A stretch of DNA of 64,000 nucleotides, taken from Bacillota bacterium. Lineage in GTDB: Bacteria; Bacillota; Clostridia; Clostridiales; Clostridiaceae. Shown here in pieces: positions 27,309-35,986 of this stretch. The position numbers and the translations under genes are program-made. The notes below the pieces were generated by a model that worked only from the letters and a program-made list of their open reading frames with translations, made no database searches and was not told the origin of the DNA. Where the stretch lies: contig JAFADP010000031.1 of assembly GCA_023424785.1 (NCBI GenBank), positions 10,411 through 74,410 of the forward strand. Direction: 5' to 3'. The stretch's first letter is position 1; each line of letters begins with the position of its first letter.

Positions 27309-27950
27309 ATGAAATTAATTAATAAATTAACAAGAGTATTATTAGCAGTTACTATTTTATTTTCATTAGGAAATAGAGTAGTACTTGCAGATGAAATAGA
27401 AAGTGGAATATATAGTTTAGAAAATGATGTGTATCATGAATCAGACATAGGAATGTCAATGTCAAGAAGTTATTTAGAACCTACAATGGAAGTAGAAGTT
27501 AGAAGTAGTGGAATAACATATACAATAGGATTTTTAGGTAGTGAGTATATGGAGAACTATAGAATGAAACTTAGTGATGAAGAAGTTCCAGTAGAAATAA
27601 TTACTGAAGGTGTAGAAGAAGGCACTGTAAAATTAAAAGTTGAAGTTGATAAGTTAGATGCTGATATGGAAGCACTTATTTATGTAGGTCCAATGGAAAG
27701 AGATGTAGAGTTTTCTGTAATACCTAAATTAGAAACTTTAACATTAATTGAAGCCATAGAGGAAGAATCAGAAGTAATAGAAGAAGAACAAGAAGAATCA
27801 GTAGATGAAAGCAAAGAAGATACTACAGAAGAAGTTGAATTAGAAGAAGAAAAAAGTTACATGCCATTAGTAATAGGTGGAGTAGTAGTTATTGTAGCTT
27901 TAGGTGTAGGGTTTACAATTTTCAAATCTAAGAGAAATGGAGATAAGTAA
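27309..27950 (+). CDS. Small membrane-anchored NEAT-domain protein
   Basis: A 213-residue protein with a signal peptide (MKLINKLTRVLLAVTILFS, cleavage near VLA-DE). It has one NEAT domain of about 110 residues (MSMSRSYLEPTMEVEV; GSEYMENYRMKLS; GPMERDVEFSV), a very acidic linker (about 150-182) and a C-terminal membrane helix ending KSKRNGDK. It resembles IsdC-type central haem conduits in layout but is membrane-anchored and lacks LPxTG. As in the larger NEAT protein, the last hairpin lacks the usual YxxxY. Its stop codon overlaps the IsdE-like start (TAATG). It probably passes haem to that lipoprotein. Confidence 0.85.
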   Translation: MKLINKLTRVLLAVTILFSLGNRVVLADEIESGIYSLENDVYHESDIGMSMSRSYLEPTMEVEVRSSGITYTIGFLGSEYMENYRMKLSDEEVPVEIITEGVEEGTVKLKVEVDKLDADMEALIYVGPMERDVEFSVIPKLETLTLIEAIEEESEVIEEEQEESVDESKEDTTEEVELEEEKSYMPLVIGGVVVIVALGVGFTIFKSKRNGDK

Positions 27951-28828
27951 TGAAAGTTAAGAGAGTTTTATCAATACTATGTGCATCTATTATATCATTA
28001 GGATTAATAGGATGTGGTAGTAGTAATTTAGATAATAATACTAAAAGTGAAAGCGGAGAAGAAGTTGTAGTTGCAACATCTGTAGCTGTAACTGAAATTT
28101 TAGATGCTTTAGGAGTAGAAGTGGCTGGAGTTCCATCAACATATTATGAGTTACCAGAAAGTACAAAAGATGCAGTAGAAGTTGGAAATCCAATGAACCC
28201 AGACTTAGAAATAATTAAATCATTAAATCCAAGTGTTGTAGTATCTGTAGATACTTTAGGATCAGATTACATAAGCTTATTTGAAGAAAATAATATTCCA
28301 AGTGAATTTGTTTCATTAACTAGTTTAGAAGGATTAAAGGAAACAATAAAAAAATTAGGTGAGAGATTTTCTAAGGAAGATAAAGCAGCAGAAATATTAG
28401 CAGAGCTTGAACTTAAAGAAGAAGAAGTAAGTAACATAGAAAATGAAAATAAGCCTAATATAATGGTTATATTTGCAGCACCAGGTTCTACTATGCTTGC
28501 AACACCATCATCATATATTGGAAATTTAGTAGAATTAGTTGGAGGAAATAATATAATACAAGATAGTAATTCATCTTTTGTAACATATAATAAAGAAGAG
28601 TTATCAAAGTTAAATCCAGATAAGATTTTAGTAATGGTACATGCAATGCCAGAAGAAACTAAAGCAGCTTTAGAAAAAGAAATGTCAAGTGACACCACAT
28701 GGCAAAGTATACAAGCTGTTAAAGATGGAAATGTAGTTTATTTAGATAATACTTATTTTGGTATGAGTGCAAACTTAAAGAGTATTGAAGGTTTAGATAT
28801 TTTAAGTGATATAGTTCACAATAATTAG
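27950..28828 (+). CDS. isdE: Haem/iron ABC transporter substrate-binding lipoprotein (IsdE-like)
   Basis: A 292-residue lipoprotein with lipobox LIGC. It belongs to the helical-backbone binding-protein family (EVVVATSVAVTEILDALG; NPDLEIIKSLNPSVVVS; NLVELVGGNNI; YFGMSANLKSIEGLDILSD), closest in pattern to IsdE. It starts on the stop codon of the small NEAT gene and is followed by the FecCD permease and ATPase, completing an importer. The substrate is most likely haem, given the NEAT neighbours and the Fur box; the axial ligands were not verified by alignment. Confidence 0.88.
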   Translation: MKVKRVLSILCASIISLGLIGCGSSNLDNNTKSESGEEVVVATSVAVTEILDALGVEVAGVPSTYYELPESTKDAVEVGNPMNPDLEIIKSLNPSVVVSVDTLGSDYISLFEENNIPSEFVSLTSLEGLKETIKKLGERFSKEDKAAEILAELELKEEEVSNIENENKPNIMVIFAAPGSTMLATPSSYIGNLVELVGGNNIIQDSNSSFVTYNKEELSKLNPDKILVMVHAMPEETKAALEKEMSSDTTWQSIQAVKDGNVVYLDNTYFGMSANLKSIEGLDILSDIVHNN

Positions 28829-28848
28829 AAAAGTAGTGAGGATTAATT

Positions 28849-29829
28849 ATGAAAAAATCAAAAATACTATTAATAATATTATCACTAGTTTTACTAATAG
28901 CATCAATATTACTTTCATTAAAGCTTGGAAGTATAGATATTACTTTTAAGGAGCTTATTACTGGTTTATTTTCTGGTAGTAATGAAAGCAATATAGGAAT
29001 AATAAAAGATTTAAGAGTACCAAGAGTAATAGCTGGTGTTTTAGTTGGAGCTAATTTAGCTATTGCAGGGGTATTACTTCAATCTGTAATAAGAAATCCA
29101 TTAGCAGACCCATATATAACAGGAATATCTTCAGGTGCATGTATGGTTACAGTATTTTTAATGGTATGTGTACCTAGTGTAACAACATTAAGACCTTTAT
29201 TTGGATTTTTAGGTGGACTAGTATGTTGTTCAATTATTTATTTTATGTCATATAAAAAGGGATTATCTCCAATAAGAATTGTCCTTGCAGGAGCAGCTTG
29301 CAATGCATTATTAACAGGATTATCTTCTATGATAACAATAAGTTCAGGTCTTGGAGCTTCTAATATACAAAAATGGATGATGGGAAGTTTAGCTACAGTA
29401 ACGTGGAGTAATGTTTATATATTACTATGCTATTCAATAATAGGAATAGTAGGTGCAATGTTATTAAGTAAGATTTGTAATATACTTGTTTTAGGAAATA
29501 AAAATGCAAAAAGCTTAGGATTTAATGCAGAGTTATATATGTGTATAGTTACAGTAGTAGCAGTATTTTTAGCTAGTGTTTCAACATCAATTGCTGGGCT
29601 TGTTTCATTTGTAGGACTAGTAGTGCCACATATTTGTAGAATGATAATAGGATCAAATCACAAATTATTAATACCTTTTAGTGGAGTTGTAGGAGGAGTA
29701 TTAGTATTACTTTGTGATACTGTTGGAAGGATGGCAATGAAACCATATGAAATACCAGTAGGAATAGTAACTTGTATAGTAGGTGCCCCATTCTTTTTAT
29801 ATCTCTTAAGAAGGAGTGATTTAAAGTAA
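28849..29829 (+). CDS. isdF: FecCD-family ABC permease (haem/iron)
   Basis: A 326-residue membrane protein with about ten helices. The FecCD signatures are clear: LRVPRVIAGVLVGANLAIAG, QSVIRNPLADPYITGISSGA and the ATPase-contact region LVSFVGLVVPHICRMIIG. It forms the membrane channel for the IsdE-like lipoprotein, using the ATPase whose start overlaps its stop (TAATG). The homodimeric arrangement is typical; no second permease gene is present. Confidence 0.92.
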   Translation: MKKSKILLIILSLVLLIASILLSLKLGSIDITFKELITGLFSGSNESNIGIIKDLRVPRVIAGVLVGANLAIAGVLLQSVIRNPLADPYITGISSGACMVTVFLMVCVPSVTTLRPLFGFLGGLVCCSIIYFMSYKKGLSPIRIVLAGAACNALLTGLSSMITISSGLGASNIQKWMMGSLATVTWSNVYILLCYSIIGIVGAMLLSKICNILVLGNKNAKSLGFNAELYMCIVTVVAVFLASVSTSIAGLVSFVGLVVPHICRMIIGSNHKLLIPFSGVVGGVLVLLCDTVGRMAMKPYEIPVGIVTCIVGAPFFLYLLRRSDLK

Positions 29830-30602
29830 TGATAAAGGCAGAAAATTTAAATTTCTCTTATGAAAAGGGTAAGGAATTTATAAAAGGTTTAAATGTAAAA
29901 ATTGAAGAGGGAAAAATAACCACAATATTAGGGCCTAATGGTAGTGGAAAATCTACATTATTAAGTTTATTCTGTGGATTAAATAAAGGAACTTCTGGAA
30001 AAATTTTAATAGAAGATATGGATATAAAGAAATTAAAATATAAAAACATAGCAAAACTTATTTCTGTAGTTCATCAACAAAATACTGTTCCAGATGATAT
30101 TACAGTAGAAGAGGTAGTGGCATATGGAAGAATACCTCATAAAGGATATTTTCAAGGTTCTAATAAAGAAGACGAAGAAATAGTAAATTGGGCAATAGAG
30201 AAAACAGGGTTATCTGCCCTAAGAAATAAAGCAGTTATGAGTATGTCAGGTGGAGAAAGACAAAGAGTTTTTATAGCTATGGCATTAGCTCAAAAAAGTA
30301 AAATACTATTTTTAGATGAACCAACAACATATCTTGATATTTACCATCAAGTAGAAATACTTGAATTAGTTAAAAAGCTTAATGAAGAAGAAAAATTAAC
30401 AGTAGTTATGGTGCTTCACGATATAAATCAAGCTTTAAAATATAGTAATAATATTATAGTTATGAAAAATGGTAAAATAATAAAAAGTGGAAAAGTAGAA
30501 GAAGTTATAAATATTAAGTTATTAAATGATGTTTATAATATAGGTGGATTTATAACAGAAGATAATAATGAGAAGTTTTTTGTACCATTAAAGCTTACAT
30601 AA
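29829..30602 (+). CDS. FecE-type ABC ATPase (haem/iron)
   Basis: A 257-residue ATPase. Walker A is GPNGSGKST, the signature is MSGGERQRV, Walker B is ILFLDEPTTYLD, and the switch His is in VLHDINQA. These match the siderophore/haem importer class, and the VHQQNTVPDDITVEEVVAYG Q-loop region is typical of it. It overlaps the permease gene and ends the operon at a strong terminator. It may also serve the orphan lipoprotein at 19.8 kb. Confidence 0.93.
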   Translation: MIKAENLNFSYEKGKEFIKGLNVKIEEGKITTILGPNGSGKSTLLSLFCGLNKGTSGKILIEDMDIKKLKYKNIAKLISVVHQQNTVPDDITVEEVVAYGRIPHKGYFQGSNKEDEEIVNWAIEKTGLSALRNKAVMSMSGGERQRVFIAMALAQKSKILFLDEPTTYLDIYHQVEILELVKKLNEEEKLTVVMVLHDINQALKYSNNIIVMKNGKIIKSGKVEEVINIKLLNDVYNIGGFITEDNNEKFFVPLKLT

Positions 30603-30627
30603 TTTAATGTAGACTTTTTGAAGTGTA

Positions 30628-30662
30628 AAAATCCCTCTAGATAAAATCTAGAGGGATTTTAG
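30628..30662. terminator. Bidirectional terminator after the haem-uptake operon
   Basis: A perfect 14-bp stem AAAATCCCTCTAGA / TCTAGAGGGATTTT (30628-30641, 30647-30660) with a 5-nt loop, between the ATPase gene and convergent NADH oxidase. Confidence 0.9.
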
Positions 30663-30664
30663 TA

Positions 30665-31999
30665 TTATTCAGCATTAAGCGCTGCCATTGTAATATAGTT
30701 ATATGGTTGATTAAAGTGTGGTAAGAAAAATGTATCTAAAAGTTTTAATTTATCTATAGTAACCTTTTCTTGTATAGCAAGTGAGAACATATGAATACCT
30801 AATGATATATCAGCCTTAGATACTAATTGAGCTCCAAGTATTACTCTAGTATCTTTATCATAAACTATTCTAATAGTAACTTGTTCATTTCCGTGTTCAA
30901 TAAATGGTGCTTTTTGTAGGTCTGAGTATTGTGTATAAGTAGCATTATATCCTTGGGCTTTAGCTTTCTTTAAAGTAAGACCTGTAGAAACCATGTTAAA
31001 TCCAAATATACTAATAGCATTAGATCCTTGAACTCCAATTGATTCTAGTGGATTTCCACATACGTTATTAGCAGCTACTATACCTGAACGTACTGAGTTA
31101 GTTGCAAGAGCAATGTAATTTAAATCATTAATAGAATTATCATAAACTGTTGCACAATCACCTATTGCATAAACATCTTTTATACTTGTTTCTTGATGAG
31201 CATTTACAACATAAGCTCCATTTTTGAATAATTTTAAATGGTCTTTTCCAAGTTCATTATTTGGTCTAAATCCTATAGCCATAATGACCATATCTGCATC
31301 AAAAGTTTCTTTATCAGTAACAACTTTTTCAACTTTATTATCACCAATAAATTCAATAACCTTTTGACCAAATGCAAGATTAATTCCATGTTCTCTTAGG
31401 TTCTTATCCATCATTGAAGTAAACTCTTCATCGTAATAAGTAGAAAGACTTGTGTCTGCTAAATCTATTAAAGTAACATTTTTATCAACTCTCTTAAATG
31501 CTTCTGCAAGTTCAACACCAATATATCCAGCACCAACAACTACTACGTTATTAATTTCTTCATGTTGTAGTTTATTAATAACTTCTTCAGCATTTTGATA
31601 AAGTTTAACTAATTGTACATTTTCAAGGTCTGTACCTTTTATATTTGGAATAATAGGTAGAGATCCAGTAGCTAAAATAATTTTATCAAAGCTTTCTTCG
31701 TATTTTTCACCATTTTTACCAGTTGCATAAACAATTTTCTTATCATAATCAATTGAGTCTACACTAGTTTCCATATAAATAGTAGCACCTTTTTCTTCTA
31801 ATTTTTCCTTAGATGAATAAAATAAACCTTCGGGACCATTAATTTGTTTTCCTATCCAAAGTGCCATACCACATCCTAAAAAACTAATGTTTGAATTTAC
31901 ATCAAATCCAATTACTTCATTTCCTTCAAAGTTATCTAATATTGTATTAATAGCAGCTGTTCCTGCATGGTTTACACCTACAACTATAATCTTACTCAT
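30665..31999 (-). CDS. nox: NADH oxidase (water-forming type), FAD/NAD disulfide-reductase family
   Basis: A 444-residue flavoprotein. FAD-binding [10 protein letters not shown] (His11) is followed by the single redox cysteine in [11 protein letters not shown] (Cys43), which cycles through a sulfenic acid in NADH oxidases. The NAD fold is [15 protein letters not shown], the second FAD motif is YAIGDCA, and the C-terminal dimer domain starts at about 330. It would reduce O2 to water with NADH and protect an anaerobe from oxygen. CoA-disulfide reductase is the main alternative within the family. The ribosome site AAAAGGAGAA precedes ATG. The adjoining 262-bp intergenic gap (32000-32261) shows no clear Rex or Fur site. 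Confidence 0.87.
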   Translation of the reverse strand: MSKIIVVGVNHAGTAAINTILDNFEGNEVIGFDVNSNISFLGCGMALWIGKQINGPEGLFYSSKEKLEEKGATIYMETSVDSIDYDKKIVYATGKNGEKYEESFDKIILATGSLPIIPNIKGTDLENVQLVKLYQNAEEVINKLQHEEINNVVVVGAGYIGVELAEAFKRVDKNVTLIDLADTSLSTYYDEEFTSMMDKNLREHGINLAFGQKVIEFIGDNKVEKVVTDKETFDADMVIMAIGFRPNNELGKDHLKLFKNGAYVVNAHQETSIKDVYAIGDCATVYDNSINDLNYIALATNSVRSGIVAANNVCGNPLESIGVQGSNAISIFGFNMVSTGLTLKKAKAQGYNATYTQYSDLQKAPFIEHGNEQVTIRIVYDKDTRVILGAQLVSKADISLGIHMFSLAIQEKVTIDKLKLLDTFFLPHFNQPYNYITMAALNAE

Positions 32000-32261
32000 T
32001 CATATTTCTCCTTTTAAATATTTGTCTTTTTAAAGTTATAAATATTAGAACAATTATTATTAATAATTATTATTCCCCAAAATTATTGCTATATTTATAA
32101 ATAATATTTATTATCTAATATTAGATATTAATTTTCAAGGTTTTTCTATTAAAGATATAAATTAATTTTAGTATTTTTATATTTGTAACAAATGCTACAG
32201 ATAAATTTGAGAAAATTGAGTAAACTATTATTAACATTTTATGATAAGGAGAAGAATAGTT

Positions 32262-32894
32262 ATGAGTTTATTTTTAGGAAAGATACATTACTGGCTATTT
32301 AATAAAATAGTTTGGTTTGAAGGATTAGAAGAAGATATAATAAAGTTAGCTAAGGAAAAAGGACTTGATATAGATACTTTACAAAAAGAAATCAATAATA
32401 AATATGGCGAAAAGCTACCTAATCTTCCATTAGAAGAAATGATAGATGAAGGAAATATTCATGGGTGGTTACAAGGAAAAATTAATTCAGCAGAAGGAAG
32501 ACTTGCTTCATGGACAGTAGAGATTTTAAATAATGATAAAAATTCAATTTACGATTTAGAAAAAATATATATAAGTCAAGGAATTTCAGCAGCTATTGAG
32601 GCTAAAAAAGAAGGAAAAGCTTGTTTAAATGCTGTAGACATTTTTAATACTATGAATGATTATATTTTAGATGGTATGCCTTGTGATAGAGTTAATGAAG
32701 TTATACATTCAGAAGAAAATATAGTTAAATGGACAAGAAGAATTTGTGTTCATAATGATATATGGACTTCAGTTGGTGGCGATGTGAAGGTATTTTATCA
32801 CTTAAGAAACTTATGGATTAAATCTTTTGTAAATGAGATAAATAATGATTTTGAATATGTAGAACAAGAAGAATTTATTATTAGAAGAAAGTAG
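32262..32894 (+). CDS. Uncharacterised protein paired with hemerythrin
   Basis: A 210-residue soluble protein I do not recognise. It has a Trp-rich start (YWLFNKIVWFEG), a helical Asp/Glu/Lys-rich middle (IIKLAKEKGLDIDTLQKEI), GWLQGKINSAEGRLASWTVEI, and KWTRRICVHNDIWTSVGGDV near the C-terminus, where conserved-looking Cys, His and Trp residues cluster. There is no signal peptide or membrane helix. ATG 32262 follows AAGGAGAAG; an upstream in-frame ATG at 32241 precedes that site. It lies 8 nt before the hemerythrin gene, so the two are surely cotranscribed, hinting at an oxygen- or iron-related function. Confidence 0.8.
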   Translation: MSLFLGKIHYWLFNKIVWFEGLEEDIIKLAKEKGLDIDTLQKEINNKYGEKLPNLPLEEMIDEGNIHGWLQGKINSAEGRLASWTVEILNNDKNSIYDLEKIYISQGISAAIEAKKEGKACLNAVDIFNTMNDYILDGMPCDRVNEVIHSEENIVKWTRRICVHNDIWTSVGGDVKVFYHLRNLWIKSFVNEINNDFEYVEQEEFIIRRK

Positions 32895-32902
32895 GGATTT
32901 AA

Positions 32903-33451
32903 ATGAATGCTATAGAAATATTAATAGAAGAACATAATAATATAAAGGTATTATTAGACATAGTTAGAAAAGCTAATTTAAAGCTTATAAATGGGGAAAA
33001 AGTAAATGATGAAGATTTTAGAAATATAATATACTTTATAAGAAACTATGCAGACTCTCATCATCATCAAAAAGAAGAAATATTTTTATTTAATAGAATG
33101 GTAGATGAAATAGGACCTACAGCGGAAAAGTTAGTAAAGCATGGAATGCTTGTAGAACATGATTTAGGAAGACTTTATATAAAACAATTAGAAGAAGCCT
33201 TAGATAAGTATAAAGAAGGAAATGAAGAGTTTAAATTAGATATAATAGGAAATGCATTTTCATATACAGATTTATTATCAAGACATATTTTTAAAGAAGA
33301 TAATGTTGCATATAAATTTGCGGAAAGAGAATTATCTAAAGAGTTAATAGATAAAATAAATAAAGAGTGTTTAGAGTTTGAAGATAAAAATAACAATGTA
33401 AAAGAAAAATGTTTAGATATTTTAGAAAAACTTAAAAAGAAATACTTATAA
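32903..33451 (+). CDS. Hemerythrin-domain protein
   Basis: A 182-residue four-helix-bundle protein. Likely di-iron ligands are His11 (EEHNNIK), the His53-His55 cluster (SHHHQKEE) with the following Glu, His80 and His86 (KHGMLVEHD), and His in LSRHIFKED. Such proteins bind O2, NO or peroxide, or handle iron. It is near nox, so an oxygen-defence setting is likely (inference). It shares a transcript with the unknown gene before it and is followed by a strong terminator. Confidence 0.9.
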   Translation: MNAIEILIEEHNNIKVLLDIVRKANLKLINGEKVNDEDFRNIIYFIRNYADSHHHQKEEIFLFNRMVDEIGPTAEKLVKHGMLVEHDLGRLYIKQLEEALDKYKEGNEEFKLDIIGNAFSYTDLLSRHIFKEDNVAYKFAERELSKELIDKINKECLEFEDKNNNVKEKCLDILEKLKKKYL

Positions 33452-33496
33452 AAAATAAACCGTAACTTCATATTAGTTACGGTTTATTTTTTTATA
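33452..33496 (+). terminator. Terminator after the hemerythrin gene
   Basis: A perfect 16-bp stem AAAATAAACCGTAACT / AGTTACGGTTTATTTT (33452-33467, 33475-33490) with a 7-nt loop, followed by further T's. Confidence 0.9.
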
Positions 33497-33541
33497 TTTT
33501 ACATAAACTAATAAAAATTAAGTTGGAGTTGGAGGAATAGT

Positions 33542-34444
33542 ATGAGCACAAAGGATAAGTTTTTAAATGAAGTAGAAAGTGGAAAAAATATAAAAATATC
33601 ATTAATGGTAATGAAAATAATATTTAAGGATGCATCGAAGGTAGTATGTATATTAGCTGATAAAAGTGGAGATATAAAAGCAAACATTCCTTGTTTTAAT
33701 GATTGTATAAAGGAAGGAAAAGTTTTATTAATAGAAGGAATTAAAGATAATAATTTAGATGTTAAAAAATATGAATTTGTTTCAGAATATAATTTAGAAG
33801 ACTATCTTCCAACAATAAATAAGCCTATAGATTCAATAATGAATGATATAGAAAAACTTACAAATAAATATGTGTTATCTAGAGAAGGAAAATCATTAAA
33901 TGATTATTTCTTTAAAGATAGTGTATTTTTGGACAAATTTAAAAGAGGAATAGGTGGAGTATCTATGCACCATAATTATTTAGGTGGACTTGCAGAACAT
34001 ACATTAGGGGTTATGAATTTAACAGCAATGCTTTGTGATACTTATGATTGTAGAAGAAGTGAAGTTGCAGTACTTTCTGCAAAGCTTCATGATATAGGAA
34101 AAATATATGAATTATATTATGATGGACCTTTTAGATACACACTTAGAGGAGAGTTGGAAGGACATATTGTTATAGGAGTTCAAATGATAGATGAAGCAGT
34201 AAGAAGTATTTCAGGATTTTATAGTGATGATTTTATTTCAAGAATAAAAGGATGTATTACTCAACATCATGGAAAGCTTGAGTATGGTTCTCCTAGAGAA
34301 ATGAAAATGGAAGAGGCTTTTATATTAAACTATGCAGATTCTATAGATGCAACTATGAATAAAATATCTAGATTAAAAGAAAAGGTTCCAAGTGGACATT
34401 GGTCAGATTATGATAGAGCTTTAGAAACAAGGATATATCTATAA
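33542..34444 (+). CDS. YhaM-like 3'-5' exoribonuclease with HD domain
   Basis: A 300-residue protein. An N-terminal OB-fold (about 15-95; VMKIIFKDASKVVCILADKS) precedes an HD metal domain: His in GLAEHTLGVM, HD in AKLHDIGKIYE, HIVIG and TQHHGKLEYG supply the metal ligands. This matches YhaM, a 314-residue Mn-dependent 3'-5' exoribonuclease of Firmicutes. It appears monocistronic with ribosome site TTGGAGGA. Diverged HD phosphohydrolases are an alternative, but the OB-HD order favours YhaM. Confidence 0.85.
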   Translation: MSTKDKFLNEVESGKNIKISLMVMKIIFKDASKVVCILADKSGDIKANIPCFNDCIKEGKVLLIEGIKDNNLDVKKYEFVSEYNLEDYLPTINKPIDSIMNDIEKLTNKYVLSREGKSLNDYFFKDSVFLDKFKRGIGGVSMHHNYLGGLAEHTLGVMNLTAMLCDTYDCRRSEVAVLSAKLHDIGKIYELYYDGPFRYTLRGELEGHIVIGVQMIDEAVRSISGFYSDDFISRIKGCITQHHGKLEYGSPREMKMEEAFILNYADSIDATMNKISRLKEKVPSGHWSDYDRALETRIYL

Positions 34445-34494
34445 TATATTGGGAGAGAGGATTATTTATTACTAATAAAATAAGGGGTGATATT

Positions 34495-35016
34495 ATGAAG
34501 AATAATCAAAAACTAGGAGTAATATTATCATTTATTATAATAATTTTTACTTATTCTATTGGCTTTGGTACTTTTGTACAAGCAAAAGTTAGTAAGAACA
34601 ACTTAAAGAGAGAAAATATTTATGGTTTTGTTAATTATTTATATGAAAAAGATGGAGATACAATAGTTGTTGTTGATGAAGTTGAGTTTTTTAGAGGGGA
34701 TAAAGCTAAAGAAGAATATTCTAAAGATAATAATGGAGAAGTATCAAAAGATGCATTTGGATGGGATTATTATATAAGAAATAATGATAGTAGTGAAAAA
34801 GACTATATGGTATCACCTAATTGCAAATTTCAAGTATGTAAATTTGCAATTAGTAATGATACATCTATAGATTTAGTTGAAATTTCCGGTAAGGAGTTTA
34901 AAGGTTATGTAAGCAAGTCTCTTAAACAATATACACTTCCAACAAGAGCGTTATTGTTTAAAATAACCTTACAAGATAATATTATAACTAAAATTGTTAT
35001 GGAATATACGCCTTAA
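34495..35016 (+). CDS. Secreted/membrane-anchored protein of unknown function
   Basis: A 173-residue protein with an N-terminal signal or anchor (LGVILSFIIIIFTYSIGFGT). A ~140-residue extracytoplasmic domain follows (IYGFVNYLYEKDGDTIVVVDEVEFFRGDKA), rich in Asp, Lys and Tyr; no known motif is recognised. It contains two Cys near the middle (NCKFQVCKF) that could form a disulfide. The ribosome site GGGGTGAT precedes ATG 34495. It is followed by a long hairpin terminator and lies just upstream of the two-component genes; a functional link is possible but unproved. Confidence 0.75.
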   Translation: MKNNQKLGVILSFIIIIFTYSIGFGTFVQAKVSKNNLKRENIYGFVNYLYEKDGDTIVVVDEVEFFRGDKAKEEYSKDNNGEVSKDAFGWDYYIRNNDSSEKDYMVSPNCKFQVCKFAISNDTSIDLVEISGKEFKGYVSKSLKQYTLPTRALLFKITLQDNIITKIVMEYTP

Positions 35017-35061
35017 AATAAAATAATTATATATGAGTTTATCATATTATTTTGAGTTAGT

Positions 35062-35134
35062 AAGTGCGAATTATTACTTTGTTTGACTTATAGTATGTCA
35101 ATGAAAAAATAAAGTAATAAATTCACACTTTTTT
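35062..35134 (+). terminator. Long hairpin terminator before the two-component genes
   Basis: The arms 35062-35080 (AAGTGCGAATTATTACTTT) and 35111-35130 pair with one bulge and one mismatch. A nested TTGAC/GTCAA pair lies in the loop, and T6 follows. It separates the secreted-protein gene from the regulator promoter. Confidence 0.65.
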
Positions 35135-35135
35135 A

Positions 35136-35167
35136 TTTCTTTAGAATTTCTTTAGATTTATTATAAT
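35136..35167 (+). promoter_or_regulatory. Promoter of the two-component operon with 11-bp direct repeats
   Basis: TTTCTTTAGAA (35136-35146) and TTTCTTTAGAT (35147-35157) are tandem 11-bp repeats differing at one base, covering the -35 position of a perfect -10 TATAAT (35162-35167). One-turn direct repeats at this place are typical operators of OmpR-family regulators, so autoregulation by the regulator at 35269 is likely. Confidence 0.6.
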
Positions 35168-35223
35168 AAATTCTTAAATTATGAGTTATATACTAAAACT
35201 AAGTTAAGAGATGAGGTGATAAT

Positions 35224-35253
35224 ATGGTACTCTATATATATGAATTTTATTAA
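35224..35253 (+). CDS. Possible 9-residue leader peptide before the response regulator
   Basis: ATG 35224 follows GAGGTGAT and opens a frame encoding MVLYIYEFY, ending at TAA 35253, 15 nt before the regulator start. The good ribosome site and position between promoter and regulator suggest a translated leader, but such short frames also arise by chance in AT-rich DNA. Confidence 0.3.
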   Translation: MVLYIYEFY

Positions 35254-35268
35254 AGGTGGTTATTTATT

Positions 35269-35973
35269 ATGGGTGGATATAGTGTATTAGTTGTTGAAGA
35301 TGAAAAGGAAATAGCAGATGCAATAGAGATATATCTAAGAAATCAAGGATATAAAGTTTTTAAGGGATACAATGGCTTAGAGGGATTAGATATTATAAAT
35401 AAAGAAACTATACATTTGGCAATTGTAGATATAATGATGCCAAAGATAGATGGTATATCAATGGTTATGAAGCTAAGAGAAAATCACGATTTTCCTGTTA
35501 TAATGCTTTCTGCAAAGTCAGAAGAAATAGATAAAATTACAGGATTAAATATTGGTGCTGATGATTATGTAACAAAGCCATTTAATCCAATGGAGCTTTT
35601 AGCAAGAGTAAACTCACATTTAAGAAGATATGCAAAATACTTAAATGCTGTAGGGACAAAACAAAAGCAAGAAAATGTATATGTAATTGGTGGACTTGAA
35701 TTAAATGTAGACACAAAAGAAGTAACTGTTGATGGAAATTTAATTAAGGTTACTCCAAAAGAATTTAATATTTTACTTCTTCTTATGAGAAATCCAGGAA
35801 GGGTATTTTCTTCAGAAGAAATATATGAGAGGGTATGGGGAGAGGATGCTATAAACTGTGATACAATAATGGTTCATGTAAGAAATATAAGAGAAAAAAT
35901 AGAGGTAAATCCAAAGAATCCAAAATATTTAAAGGTGGTATGGGGAGTTGGCTATAAAATTGAAAAAGTATAA
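35269..35973 (+). CDS. OmpR-family response regulator (VanR-like)
   Basis: A 234-residue DNA-binding regulator. The receiver domain has the acidic pair EDE (10-12), the phospho-acceptor Asp54 in IVDIMMPK and the conserved Lys in VTKPFNPMEL. The C-terminal winged helix carries VTPKEFNILLLLMRNPGRVF, GEDAINCDTIMVHVRNIREK and VWGVGYKIE. It is paired with the kinase 13 nt downstream. Direct repeats in its promoter suggest autoregulation. The target genes are unknown; a resembling repeat pattern lies upstream of the MoxR-type operon. Confidence 0.93.
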   Translation: MGGYSVLVVEDEKEIADAIEIYLRNQGYKVFKGYNGLEGLDIINKETIHLAIVDIMMPKIDGISMVMKLRENHDFPVIMLSAKSEEIDKITGLNIGADDYVTKPFNPMELLARVNSHLRRYAKYLNAVGTKQKQENVYVIGGLELNVDTKEVTVDGNLIKVTPKEFNILLLLMRNPGRVFSSEEIYERVWGEDAINCDTIMVHVRNIREKIEVNPKNPKYLKVVWGVGYKIEKV

Positions 35974-35986
35974 AGACAATAAGGTT

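Noticed and set aside
32000..32261. Rex (NADH-sensing) site for nox
   Set aside because: No TTGTTAAnnnnTTAACAA-like palindrome is seen in the gap.
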